This document shows positions 47,501-58,568 of a stretch of 64,000 nucleotides of DNA, one piece after another. Positions within the stretch are counted from its first letter, which is position 1; each line of letters starts with the position of its first letter. The translations under genes and the position numbers were made by a program. This stretch comes from Phyllostachys edulis (lineage: Eukaryota > Streptophyta > Magnoliopsida > Poales > Poaceae), in the NCBI GenBank assembly GCA_036346405.1, contig CM070566.1, positions 11,442,355-11,506,354 of the forward strand, in the 5' to 3' direction. The notes under the pieces were generated by a model, which did not search any database, was not told the DNA's origin, and worked only from the letters and a program-made list of their open reading frames with translations.

Positions 47501-49412
47501 CACATAGACATAGTCTTAGAATCTTAGAAGCAAGCAAAATACTAATAGAGTTCATGATGAATTGATAATATGACTCAATCTGCTAATCATGAGTCAATCT
47601 TCATCCTCTTCCTCATAATTCTTGGTAACAACCACTTCATCTTGATTGGACTCGAACTCAATGTCGTCCTCCCCCTCATTGATATCCTCTTCAGAATCAG
47701 ACAAGAAATCATCTTTATGAAGTTCTCTCTCTTGCGTTCTTACGAGGTTGCATGGCTTCACTAGCCCCAGATGCTTCATTAGTAAGATTCCATGTAAGCC
47801 CCGTACCTACCTCAACCTCTTGATCATTATCACCACCTTCAATTATCCACTTTTGAGCTTGTATAGCATCAGAAGCCAGAAGTGACATACCTTGAGGACG
47901 ACAGAGCAAAGGGGGATGGCGGGTTTGGCGGCGACCTCGATTGATGTGGCGGTGAGATGGCTAGTGCTGGGTCGATTCGGCGGTTAGTGATGGGGAGGCG
48001 AGCTCGACCATGCGGTGAGCTCGATTCGACGAGGATGGTCGGAACCCCATGCAGTTTGATTCGGCAGAGGGAGGTGGGGATGGGGCTGAACCCTAGTGGA
48101 ACTCGTTGGGGTCGGGCCATGCCTTGCTCCGCTTCTCATTGTCCGCTTTGCCGAGCGCCGCCCAAGTCGCTTTGGATCGGCTAGCCGGTCCTGGCGCCCG
48201 CCTGCTTAGCACGCCGACTTCGTCGAAGTCGTGGCGGAAGGGCACCACCGAGTGCCTAGGCCCGATTTCTTGAACCTTGCCCAGTATAGTTGAACAAGTC
48301 ATCAATGAAATGATTGACATCTGGATTAGTGAATGGTAGCCTAGCTCTCAGAATTTAGGATGCTCTCGTTCCACTGCCTCCTCCATTCCTTTTTGTGAGA
48401 ATCAAGGATTTGAGAAATTTTCTGATAGATTTCTGTGGTGGTCTATATATATGACTAGGAAACTCAGTCCAAGTTACATGATTTAGATTTAATGAGATCT
48501 ACCTAAGCCTATACAGCTATAATAATATGGATCTTGATTGAATTTGCAATGGCTTCAGATTGACTCATTTTCTAAGCCACGACAGAATGCGGGCATATGC
48601 TTGATGTGTGTTTCTCTTAGCAAAGCCATGAGTCAAATTAAATTTGAGTTAAGCCAAGCGTATGGTGAGCATTTTTTTTTCACTGCTAATTTTACACTAG
48701 CAAGTTGTGATTTCTTAGACCAGGAGCCAATAATTTCGTTTGATCAGAGCTAAGTATGGTGCCCCTTTTTTAGACACAAGGCTAAGTTTGGTGCCCTTTC
48801 AACGAAAGTTTCTCGTATTTCCTATGCACTACAATCTTGGCAATTACTTACACATCACACTAATAATTGGTGTGTTCTTCATGTTAGATGGTTTTGCCAA
48901 TATTGGTATGGCCTAATACAATTTCTAATCGTCAAATTAATTGAAAAACTGTTGTGAGTTGAATCAACTGGTATAAATCGTTGTATGCGATCACCCACTG
49001 TAATTCAGTTGTCTGTCATTTTTTTATTGTGTGATTCAGATACATATTGAGGGAGGGAGGGAGGGAGGGGGAGGGCTGTCAAAAGTTTACTGGCCTTTGT
49101 GACTTTCAAAATTTTCATATCATAAATATGAAATGGTTCCCAGTAATTCTGGCACCACTGCCAATTAAAGATCATTTTTCTATTCTGTTTTCAGGGATGC
49201 TCTGGATGCTTTGGGCTTAGTCCGGTACTGCTGTAGGCGAATGCTGATGACCCATGTCGACCTCATTGAGAAGCTGCTCAACTATAACAGTAAGTTGATT
49301 TTGTTTGGCTCTGCGGTGTGCAGTCTTCACTTGTGGTTTGTTTTCTCATCTCCCGGCATGTCACTAACACTGTCATTCGTTGCCAGCTCTGGAGAAGACT
49401 GAGACCAGTTAA
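44589..49412 (+). CDS. RPB10: RPB10, zinc-binding subunit of RNA polymerases I, II and III (71 aa)
   Basis: Small core subunit shared by the nuclear RNA polymerases, needed for assembly of the RPB3/RPB11 subcomplex. Exons: 44589-44624, 44764-44822, 49195-49289, 49387-49412; all junctions are GT-AG and in phase. The product opens MIIPVRCFTCGK, continues VIGNKWDLYLDLLQADYTEG, then LVRYCCRRMLMTHVDL, and ends NTLEKTETS. The zinc ligands are the CxxC of CFTC near residues 7-10 and the adjacent cysteines of YCCRR near 44-45, all present. Length is the family's usual 70-71 residues. Intron 1 carries telo-box sequences; intron 2 is 4372 bp and is swollen by three hAT insertions. It looks fully functional. 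Confidence 0.97.
44708..44715 (+). promoter_or_regulatory. Telo-box in RPB10 intron 1
   Basis: tagggttt (reverse complement AAACCCTA), with a second near-copy ttagggttc at 44683. Telo-boxes near the start of plant genes for translation and polymerase components are a known promoter element; action from this intron is inference. Confidence 0.4.
45491..45665. repeat. hAT-type MITE in RPB10 intron 2
   Basis: 175 bp with ends CAATGTTCTAAAAAC and reversed CAAGGTTCTAAAAATCGG. Eight-bp flanks ttctataa (45483-45490) and ttctacaa (45666-45673) match at seven positions, the hAT signature. Confidence 0.8.
45929..46948. mobile_element. Non-autonomous hAT element in RPB10 intron 2
   Basis: 1020 bp with ends CAGCGCAGTCAAAAG and reversed CAAGGCAGTTAAAGG. 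Perfect 8-bp target duplication gtcggtgt (45921-45928 and 46949-46956). Subterminal regions are rich in short gcgcc/ggcgc strings. No transposase is seen. Confidence 0.85.
47076..48279 (-). mobile_element. hAT element with transposase C-terminal remnant in RPB10 intron 2
   Basis: 1204 bp with ends CAAGGTTCAAGAAAGCG and reversed CAAGGTTCAAGAAATCGGG. Flanks cctagtat (47068-47075) and cccagtat (48280-48287) match at seven of eight bases. Ends are related to those of the MITE at 45491, so both may have been moved by the same transposase. Contains a short acidic reading frame. Confidence 0.85.
47594..47909 (-). pseudogene. Acidic C-terminal transposase-like fragment
   Basis: Two minus-strand frames give LTWNLTNEASGASEAMQPRK and then an acid-rich tail with SDSEEDINEGEDDIEFES. 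An acidic tail after a short ASGA-like motif fits the C-terminal end of some plant hAT transposases. The dimerisation and DDE regions are missing. Identity rests mainly on its place inside a hAT element. Confidence 0.35.
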
Positions 49413-49677
49413 ATGAACCGGGCATACTCCAACACTTCTTCGTTGCACTTAGTACCCTTCAGTCGAGTGCTATGCTGTGTATGACATGTATCTGGACAAA
49501 CTACTGTTATGCTGATGCAAAAGTTGTTTCTGCACATGAATGACTTTGGAAGGACTTTCCAGGTTTCCATGTAACCGGTGATATCCCTGCTGTATTTCAG
49601 CAATGTAAACGTTTCTTTACTGACACTGAGACATGAGCGATTGAGCATACTAACGTATTGCAGTATTGGTATGCACT
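49413..49677. other. 3' flank of RPB10
   Basis: Probable RPB10 3' UTR; ends with tatgcact (49670-49677), the left target duplication of the next element. Confidence 0.45.
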
Positions 49678-50951
49678 AAGGGTGTTAATGGGTTGGGGTT
49701 AAAATGGGTTGAACGGGTTGGGTTTTAATTCGGGTTGAGTTTGGATGGGTCGAAATGGGTTGTTGTAGTTAACGGGTTGGGTTTGTAGTAAAAACGGGTT
49801 GAGTTGGGTTGGTGTGGGTTCAAAAATTTCGGGTTAAAATGGGTTCAACCCGTGGATTTAATGAATGTGTTGGTTTTGGGTGGAGCTATGGACATTACAT
49901 ATGCTCGATCCGATCATCGTCCTCGCGTGCTAATTGTCGCACCGTGTCTCTGGATGAGTCACTCGGGAGAGGAGATCCCGAGAGCTAGGGCTAGCAGGAG
50001 GGTGGGTGGGTGAGACAAGAAGGAATCATGAGGACAACGATGCTGAGGCAGATGCTGGTCTGCTGCAAGCTCTACATCTCTGATAGCCGGAACACGCCGG
50101 CCCTGCGCGCCGTCGAGCAGGCGGCGCGCCTCCACCTCCACCCGGCCGGTGACGCCTCCGCCGTCCTCGTCAACAGGTTCACCGACGACGCCTAAAACAG
50201 GGTCGGCTACACGCTCGTCTCGCCCCTCGCCGCGGAGAACGTGACCTCCCCGCCACCGCTGCAGCGCGCCGTGTTCGGCATGGTCAGTGCCGCCTTCGGG
50301 GCCATCGACTTCGGCTCGCACACCAGCACGCACCCGCGTCTCGACGCCGTCGACCACGTCTGCTTCCACCCTCTGGCCCAGGCCTCGATCGACCACGTCG
50401 CCGCGCTCGCCAGAGCGGTGGCCGCCGACATCGGAGACAAGCTTCAAGGTTGTTGATTTCTCTCTCCGAATCATTCCACGTGAAGGATCAGTACATTGCT
50501 CAAATTCTTGGTGCTCACTGGAGGCAGCTTGGCTACTTCAAGCCCAACTCTTCAGGGGGTCAATGGAGGGGAGCACTGGACGCAGAGACACTGCCCATCG
50601 CCCCCGACGCCGGGCCCGAGAGGCTGTCGACATCCAAGGGCGTGCTGGTCGTCGGAGCAACCGACTGGGTCGACAACTACAACGTGCCGGTTCGATGTGC
50701 AGGTCCAGGAGCGCGACATGATCGAGACGTTCGGTGGTAGCAGGGCTGATGGGTTGGGGAATGAGTTGGAAATGGGTTGAAACCAAATTGAGAGAATTGG
50801 TTTGGGTTGGTTTGGGTTGGAGTTGTTTGTCGGTTGGGTTGGGTTGGGTTTTTGGAGGTAGAGTAGTGGGCTGGGCTGGGTTGGGTTGATATGCTACTTA
50901 GAAGTGGGTTGGGGTGGGTTTGGATGGGGTTTCAGCCCATTAACACCCCTA
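49678..50951 (+). mobile_element. Gene-carrying hAT-type element (Pack-hAT)
   Basis: 1274 bp. Ends AAGGGTGTTAATGGG and reversed TAGGGGTGTTAATGGG are inverted repeats of hAT type. Eight-bp flanks tatgcact (49670-49677) and tatgcacc (50952-50959) match at seven positions. Subterminal regions are dense in gggttgg/gggttgaac strings. Instead of transposase it carries a broken formiminotransferase-like gene copy (50028-50740). Confidence 0.85.
50028..50740 (+). pseudogene. Captured formiminotransferase-like gene fragment
   Basis: From ATG at 50028 the frame reads MLRQMLVCCKLYISDSRN, then after a stop at 50192 resumes with NRVGYTLVSPLAAEN, HPRLDAVDHVCFHPLAQAS and ARAVAADIGDKLQ. After a phase change near 50455 it continues with QLGYFKPNSSGGQWRGALD, VLVVGATDWVDNYNVPV and a broken end. 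This is the family of plant proteins with a formiminotransferase N-terminal domain (folate-linked glutamate formiminotransferase-like). The two conserved blocks are joined with the middle of the domain missing, and an internal stop is present, so the copy is not expected to work. It lies wholly inside the hAT ends. Confidence 0.8.
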
Positions 50952-51060
50952 TATGCACCTTCGTTCATTCGACCAATGCATCTCATTCCGTTGGACTTCC
51001 ATGCCAATTTTCCATGGTTTATCGGTTGCTTTATTCATGCGCAACTTCTTATTTGCGAAA

Positions 51061-52469
51061 GGAATAAGTCCATTGTACCCCTTTGAACTTTCAAAAAAGT
51101 CTTTTTAATCTCCTTAACAACAAAACCAGTTTTTTAACCCCCTAATTTTTCGAAACCAGGTCACTTAACCGCTCTAGGCGGTTTTGCATACGTGGTATGG
51201 TTTTGCTCACGGGGCACCCACATCATCCATCTTCTTCCTCTTCTCTCTCCTCCCATCTTCTTCACCGTGCCTCCTCTACTAGGCTGAGCTTTGTCGTGGC
51301 GGTGCCATAGCCCCTTTGCTCCTCCCCACCCACCACCGCGCCATGGCGCACTTGTCCGCCTCTCCCTGTTGTTGTCCGTGGAGGCCCATGAGAAGGCTGA
51401 CCCCAACGGCCCCAAGAAGTCGTTCGCGTCTTCTTCCCGGAGCCTGCGTTCCGGTGGTGTTAGTGAGCTTCTCTTGAATTTGTTCGTTTCATAATGTGTT
51501 CCATCTTCTTCTCGATCTAAAACCCAAATCAATTTTGTGATTCTGCAGTCACCTAGCGAGATCGAACCCGTCTTCTCCGCCTCTGTTCGTGCGCCACCGC
51601 CTTCGATTTCGTTGCCCACGACGTGCCTTCAACCAATCGGACCACACCATCAACTTCCTTGTCTCTTCCCAGTTCCGATGCGTACCTCAACGTCACTGGG
51701 AGACCTCTGTTCGCCACCATCAACTCCTTCCCCGACTACGACTATAGTCAACCCACCGCTGCCACTCTCGGCCATGACATCTTCTCTTTCCCCTTGCTGT
51801 TTCCCCTTTGCTAATCAATCTTCCCCGCCACTGAAGCACGACAGTGCATTCGTCCCCACCGCCGCATCTGCTCGACGTCGACAAGACATAGAGCGCCCCC
51901 ATCGCTACTGGTGCCACCCATCGATTCCCCGTGGAGCCTCCTTTCTGTTTTGTCCATCACTAGAGCTCCACTTGCCACCGCTCGCCATTGACGCTGTTCA
52001 CTCGAGAGCTTGCCATCCGCTCTCCATCTTCTCTCATCCACCTCTCCGAGCATGCGCATGGCGCCACGACAGCGCCGACCGGTGGCGGATGTCGGGTGAC
52101 GAAGAAGGCGGCGCAGAGAGGAGGGGTGGGTAGATGGGGAGGCTGAGGAGGCGGAGGTGGCGACAGATGGGGAGGTAGAGATGCAGCGACTGAGCATAGT
52201 GAAGAAGATGGGAGGAGAGAGAATAGAAAGAAAGAGAGGAAGGAGAAGGGTGATGTGGCCTATGGGTGCCACATGGGCAAAATCTTGACACGTTTAGCGC
52301 TGACATGGAGAAAACTATGCCACGTATGCAAAACAACCTAGTCAAATCGCCTAAAGGGGTTAAGTGGTCTGGTTTCGAAAAATTAGGGAGTTAAAAAAAC
52401 CGATTTTGTAATTGAGGGGATTAAACATACTTTTTTTGAAAGTTCGAGAAGGTAAAATGGACTTATTCC
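51061..52469. mobile_element. Mutator-type element with about 130-bp inverted ends (Pack-MULE candidate)
   Basis: Left end ggaataagtccattgtacc matches reversed right end ggaataagtccattttacc, and similarity continues inward for more than 120 bp through aatttttcgaaaccag and gcatacgtgg. Nine-bp flanks tttgcgaaa (51052-51060) and tttgcaaaa (52470-52478) match at eight positions, the Mutator signature. The interior is GC-rich with a possible exon/intron boundary: coding-like sequence at 51330-51460, then a T-rich stretch ending in ttctgcag at 51549. No transposase is seen, so it may carry host gene pieces whose source I cannot name. Confidence 0.85.
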
Positions 52470-53949
52470 TTTGCAAAATTTAAACGATTGATGCTTCGCC
52501 CCTGTGGCCTCCATTGTAAGAACTGCGATTTGAGGAGAAAATCGTGATCATGCTTGTGGTAAGTGCTAACTTTAGATGAGTGGCTTATACTGTTATACTA
52601 TGCATGATACACTTACCTTCTGCTAATATATGGCCGTCCATTTACTTGTCTATCACCGTTCGGTGAGACCAGCGACTTGCAAGGTGTTGACTATTATCCT
52701 ATTATCCATAGGTAGGATCTGGATTCTCCGTAGTACCGTAGAGATCAGCCATGTAAACAGTATTTCGTGAGAAAGCGGACAACGCTCTGCTATAGCAACA
52801 GTAGGTAAATTACAATGACGATTTTACTATAGCTAGAAAAACACCGCATACTGTAGCACTTGATCTCGGTTTTTTTAATTTTTAATTGGATTATAGAGAT
52901 CGCTCCTAATACTTATACACTGTAGATCATCTGTATTGACTCTTTCAATGTTGAGATTCCAATACCCATGTGTAAGTGTCACCATTACTTTTTTCGTTGT
53001 CGGCAAGTAGGGTGATCATGGCTTCTTGATGTCGGTTTGCTCATGTTGGCATGTATGCACAAAATGCTTTCCAAGATCCCTGCCACTGTCGTAACCTCCA
53101 GAGGTTGGTCCATGTGATGTAACATGCCGGCTTATGAAATGTTCGCTTTCCAACATCTTTTTAATGAATTCGTTGGACCGACCTGCTCAGATCATTCGAT
53201 GTCATGCTGCAGATGACGATTACTCGTGAAGCCGACACTGATTAGATAATATTTTGGGAGTTTTTCTTTGTTGTTAAATACTTGGACATGCATCGTCATG
53301 ACTCACGAGGCACAACTTAGATTAATATTATAATGTGATCACTTCTTACAAGGATAATACCTTCTACAGATCCTGATTTTACCATCTTGGAACAATTTGA
53401 TGAACATACAAGACATTGGATGTAGTTGAACATATCTCTACTACTTAAAATGATTTAGTGGTGGTCCGTTCTGTGCACACCACCACACTCTCACAAACAA
53501 TTGATGCAGACACATGGGCCCGAGGCCAATCACTTCCCTAGCCTCCTGCAACCCCAACCCGCACTCGTACTCTCTCTCTCGCTCTCGCATCTCCTCCTTG
53601 CTCCGGCCACTCCCCGCCTCCCCCCTTGCTCTTCTGTTATGCTCCACACGCCTCCGCCCCCTCCCCTATCGTCACCGCCTTCGGTAACTAATACTACCCC
53701 GATTTGATGCAAATTATTCACAAAGCTTGGGTTAAATAAGTGAATGTACTTTGGTTGTGTTTGAAATTGTATCATGAGATACGTGTAATCAGAATTGATA
53801 TTGAGAAATTATTTATTTCTAAATTGTGGCTTTGATTGGCCATTTGATAATCTGGTAAAAGCTAAGAACTAAATAGTTCAAGAGCAATTCATCAGTTCTG
53901 TGCTTGTAACATTTGAATATGTTTTTTCATAAGATCTTTGCATTTATAG
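52470..53949. other. Intergenic, no gene seen
   Basis: 52700-52900 has a MITE-like stretch also resembled near 58930-59090 (strings around tactgtagcac/ctacagta). 53550-53690 is a CT/C-rich tract. No coding region is supported. Confidence 0.4.
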
Positions 53950-54260
53950 GTGCTAGGTGTTACACGAGACGGCGGAGGAACTTTAAGTAAACAAGATCAA
54001 TCGCAGAGACAAGAGATTTTAACGTGGAAAACCCTCCCAATGCGAGAGGAAAAACACGCGCCACCAAGAACAATCTTCACTATATCGGGTGAGGTTACAA
54101 CGCCGATTTACAACTCTAAATCGATATGTCCCAAACGGCGGCTTACAGGATATATATACATCATGGAAACCCTAAATTGACTAGGATCCTAAGCCTCTGG
54201 CGACGGGCCTCATACGCCCATCCCGTAAGGCCTAATAGATGTATAGAATTTGGATCACAA
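53950..54260 (-). repeat. Probable copia LTR fragment
   Basis: Contains aacgtggaaaaccctcccaa and gaggttacaacgccgattta followed by tatatatac, strings usual in LTR or leader regions of grass copia elements. Ends and target duplication were not found. Confidence 0.3.
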
Positions 54261-54806
54261 ATCAACACTAGGTTGTTCAAATATACTCCATACCTACTAA
54301 AACTGATTATAATGCCCAAGAATTACATGTGTGTTAAGCATATTGCTTAGAAATCATTGATATAAAGTATGAGTTTCCGTTGCAACGCACGAACATATGA
54401 CTAGTTAAGTTAAATTCAGCAGTAATTTAATGTTCACAACAGACATGCCAGCCAATTTGAGGAAATATATTAGCTCATATCTAGAATGCACTTTTATCCT
54501 AAAAAGGGAGCGAAGGGTATAACAGACACCATTGATTTGGGTGTGGGCAACAACCCACAATTACATTCTTCCTACTTTATTTCTTATTTCTCATCCTTTG
54601 GATAAGAGAACTTAGTGTAACAAAGGAAATGCATCCTTCTGAGAGGAAAGAACAGACACTTGAGAAAAATAAGAACCAAGACATAATCAAAAGATAGGCT
54701 TGGAGGAGGGCATTGCACGTGCCACCTCTCACCCAAGAGCAAAATTAACTTAAAAAGAAAGAGGAAAAAGATCTATACACAAAAGGATAACTCTGCCATG
54801 GACCGG
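54261..54806. other. Downstream of the USP kinase gene
   Basis: AT-rich; the part next to 54806 is probably the kinase 3' UTR. No other feature is seen. Confidence 0.4.
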
Positions 54807-57800
54807 TCAATCAAAGCTTGAAGATCGGCTCCATCTTCCCTGTATGTACTCTTCCAAGGATGTGTTCGCAGTGATGAAATCGTTGCTACTGACACAGGCA
54901 GAATCATCATCGACATCAAATGCAAGATTGATGTAGGACTGGATGTTGGTGTTATTCTCCGGCGGTGTAGCCACACCTTCATCGCCATCGCCATCGCTCT
55001 CGTACGACAATCCGACTTGTGATCTAGCCCACTTAAGAATACCATTGTCACCGTCAAGTAGCTTCAGAACCTGATGTTTACACAGGGATACTTGTAAGAT
55101 ACAGCACAAAGGAAATACACAACATGATAAGTTACGCAATCTATTGTTGGAAATAAAATCTTACAACTGTGATGAGCGGACGGCGTTGAGGTGCTGGTCT
55201 GATGCAGAGGGAAGCAGCGAGAGTCATCCTCTCGACTTCATTGGTATGGCCTTCAGTAGGCAAGCTAGGATCTACGAGTTGCATTAGCTTTCCTCCTTGT
55301 AGGATAGAATTCGCCTATACAAAACAAACCACCATTAATTATCTGTTCAAAACAAAGAAAATAACCATTCTTAACCATAATTCAAGCCAGATTTCAGATT
55401 CAAACAAGAAATTAACACATAATGATGCATAGAACATGACCTACCCACATCACTAGACTCTCCTGGCCTTTCGGACAACCAGTGCACAGTGGTTTCCTGC
55501 CTGAGATGAGTTCAAGAAGAACGACACCAAAAGCGTACACATCAATTTTGCGGTTCACCTTGCCATGCATGAAGTATTCAGGGGCTAAGTACCTGGTGGA
55601 AGGTATGTCTACATCAGTAAGGCAAATGTTGAAACGAAGGTAAAGCTGGTGAACAAATGATCAGCTAACTAACCCGAAAGTTCCTGCAACATCATTACAT
55701 GTGATCTGGGATGTTGCATCGGCAGCCCAGAGCGCAAGGCCAAAGTCCGATAACTGCATCACACGAATATAGAAAACTTGAATTCAATTAATTTGATGTT
55801 GCACAAGAACTGAAGCATTTCTTGCCATTGGATGGGGGAAGGTTACCTTTGGGTCGAAATCCTCTGAGATGAGGATGTTTGATGACTTGACGTCCCTATG
55901 GATCACTGGACAACTGTTGCTGTTACCATGGAGATAATCCAGTGCTTTAGCAACTCCCACAGCCACGTTGAACCTCTCGGTCCAACCAAATGCGTTCTTG
56001 CATTCTTTCTCACCTACATCACATTAACACTAATACGAGTTTTTTACATGGCAATGGCACAGGGAGAAAGCAGGTGGTAAAAGATCTGAAACACACCTCG
56101 CAGTATCTCTTCTAGGCTGCCTCTTTGCAAGTACTCGTACACCAACAGTAGGTCATTGTTCTTGAAGCAGAAGCCAATGAGGGATATGATGTTCTTGTGG
56201 CTGAGGGAGCTGACAATCTCAATCTCTGAGATGAACTCCTTCAGTACCTCATCGGAATACTTCAGCATCTTCACAGCCAACTCCTTACCATTTGCCAAAC
56301 AACCTCGGTAAACTTGACTTGTGCCACCTTGACCAATTATACACTCTGCACGAAACAAACAATTTTATCGCTAAACAAAACATGTCTAAAAAACAGCAAT
56401 AACAGAGACAAATCTGAAATGCATACCAGGTGAGAAATCAGAAGTGATCTTTGCAAGCTCACTGTAACTGTATGACGAATAAATGGATGAGAATTTCTCT
56501 TTGAGTGAGGTCAACTCCTCTGGAATTTCCTTGTTCAATTCCTCGATCACCACAGGAGGCCTTCCTGAATTGTTTCTGGAAGGGGCTACCACCCGGTCAC
56601 GCAAAATACGACTGGCACTGGTGGTTGAGTCTGGTCTTGTGGTTCTGTGCTCTAAATGGACTGGCGAAACTGCTGAATACCTGCTCGGGAGCCGCATTGC
56701 CCACTGCACCACAGACATCTTGGACTCGTCAGGCAACACAGATTTTCGGTCTGGCAAGAACTTCTTCCTTAGGAGGGGCCAGCCGGTTGCCATTTCTGGC
56801 AATTCGCGTTGGCAACCCTTCACCGGAACCAGTGCTAATGAAACTTCCTTTGGAGGTGCGGGAGACCTCGTTGGCATGGTGACAGCCCGAGAAATGGACC
56901 TGTTGTCCTTTACATAATCGTCCAGAAGTTTCTCTCCTATCGAAGTCAGGAGCTTCCGGTAGCTCCTCCTAGGTGTCTCGGCCACTGCATTCCATTTCCA
57001 GACTTCAGCATACTGAATTCATAGCCAGTACACACCAGGAAATGAAAAAAAATGCAAATTAAATTGTTTAATCGACATACTTGTGCTAGCGCTGTGGTAC
57101 GGTTCTTGTTGTACCGCATCTCTATGGTAAACAATCTTGCCATTGTCCACTGCAAGAACCGAGCAACTCGTGGGAACTCTCTTTGCACAGTACTTGGCAA
57201 CTGAAGTGGAGGAGGATCTAATATTTGGAGTAAACAACAGTACTAAAGTCAGAGAACAAATTACTTTGGATTAAGATTGCAACATGGAGTGGAGAATGTG
57301 TCAAATTAAGTACCCAAAAGGCCGGGAATTCTGCCCGACACCGAGGATCAGATGTGCGGCACCATAAGAAGCCGCTTCTTTCACCAGAGTTTTCCGGATA
57401 GATGATCCTCCACAGACCTTGAGCTCCAAATTGATCTGATGCATGTAAATGGAACAACAAAGTGATGAGAAATTTGAAGCAACCTTCCATTAAGATCAAG
57501 GAGTTGCAAAATTCCAACTTCTCAACTTTTTGCAGATAGACAAACTTTTGCAGTTCAATTGCATGAAAGGCCAAAATGTTGGTAGTAAAAAAATTAAGGG
57601 TGACCAAAATTGCAAGGCGTCGAAAAAGAAAAGACAAAAGATTGGACCATCCAGTAAAAAATTGGCAGCATGAGTGATACGGCAAAGGTGGACAGCTTTG
57701 AGCCAAAATAGGACGGACCAGTGATTACCAGCCAAATTGGGAGGTAAATCGCCAGGAAAAGGTCACGGCTTTGAACCTCCAGTAAAAAAATTGGCGGCAT

Positions 57801-58568
57801 GAGTGATACGGCAAAGGTGGAGAGCTTTGAACCAAACTAGGACGGACCAGTGATTACCAGCCAAATTGGGAGGTAAATCGCCAGGAAAAGGTCATGGCTT
57901 TGAACCACCACCAATGAATGAATAAAATCCGCAAGTAGCTCACGAATAAAGTAGAAAGGAGAGAATTTTGTTTTGCAGTTGAGTATTGGGACGACGGACC
58001 TGCTTGAGGTTGCAGAAGCCTTCGTACACGGCGAGCACCGACACGAGCGAATCTGCGGCCTTGCTCCTCTCCTCCAATCCCATCCCTCCACCTCCTCCTC
58101 CTAGACAAGGAGATAAAAACAGAAAAAGGGAGGATTAATCTCACAAGAATATCGAATCAGGAAGAACAAAATAGTCCCCAGCTCTGCAACTCCAGCTGAT
58201 CGTAGGAACAAAAACTAGTACAATCCAAACGATCACAGGGGCAAACAGAGCACGCAAGCCAAACTTAGCAGATTAGAACCGCCTGAAACTCAAACCACGC
58301 CCAGATTAAGACCGAGTAATCGACAGCTACCCGCGGGTGTGATGGGTGCATGGAGCGGGGCCGCACCGTCGGCGGAGGCAACGTGGAGGGCGACGACGCG
58401 GTCGCCGGCATTGGCGACCTTGACGAGGGCCCAGGTGAGGAGCTCGCGGCTGGCGGCGTCCCTCCTGATCCCCACCACGATCGCCCTCCTGCTCCCCGCC
58501 GCCCCCACCGCCGGCGCGGGGGACGGGTGGTGGTGGTGGCGCGCGCCGTCCGGGACGAGGAGCCTCAT
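54807..58568 (-). CDS. USP-domain receptor-like cytoplasmic kinase, 743 aa
   Basis: Soluble serine/threonine kinase with an N-terminal universal stress protein (USP) domain, the RLCK-VI type. Eleven exons, all in phase: 58331-58568, 58000-58100, 57314-57435, 57081-57217, 56427-57002, 56097-56345, 55847-56013, 55674-55753, 55445-55592, 55165-55314, 54807-55070. USP domain, about residues 25-200: AIVVGIRRDAASRELLTWAL, DSLVSVLAVYEGFCNLKQ, SSSTSVAKYCAKRVP, CSVLAVDNGKIVYHRD. A variable linker follows. Kinase domain, about residues 395-660: glycine loop IGQGGTSQVYRG, catalytic Lys in ELAVKMLK, RD-type loop VIHRDVKSSNIL, LSDFGLAL, then PEYFMHGKVNRKIDVYAFG. All catalytic residues are present. No signal peptide or membrane segment is seen. 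The exon 5 acceptor (57003) was chosen to keep phase. Substrate is unknown. Confidence 0.93.
57651..57904. repeat. 127-bp tandem duplication in the kinase intron 2
   Basis: 57651-57777 and 57779-57904 are near-identical (ccagtaaaaaattggc... to ...aaggtcatggctttgaa). The splice sites lie outside it. Confidence 0.85.

Noticed and set aside
50010..50740. Functional formiminotransferase gene
   Set aside because: Internal stop, phase change and missing middle of the domain; it is a captured fragment.
51537..52133. 198-codon plus-strand frame as a host gene
   Set aside because: Wholly inside a Mutator-type element, low-complexity Pro/Ser-rich, no recognised domain.
56483..56917. 144-codon plus-strand frame
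   Set aside because: Antisense shadow of the large linker exon of the USP kinase.
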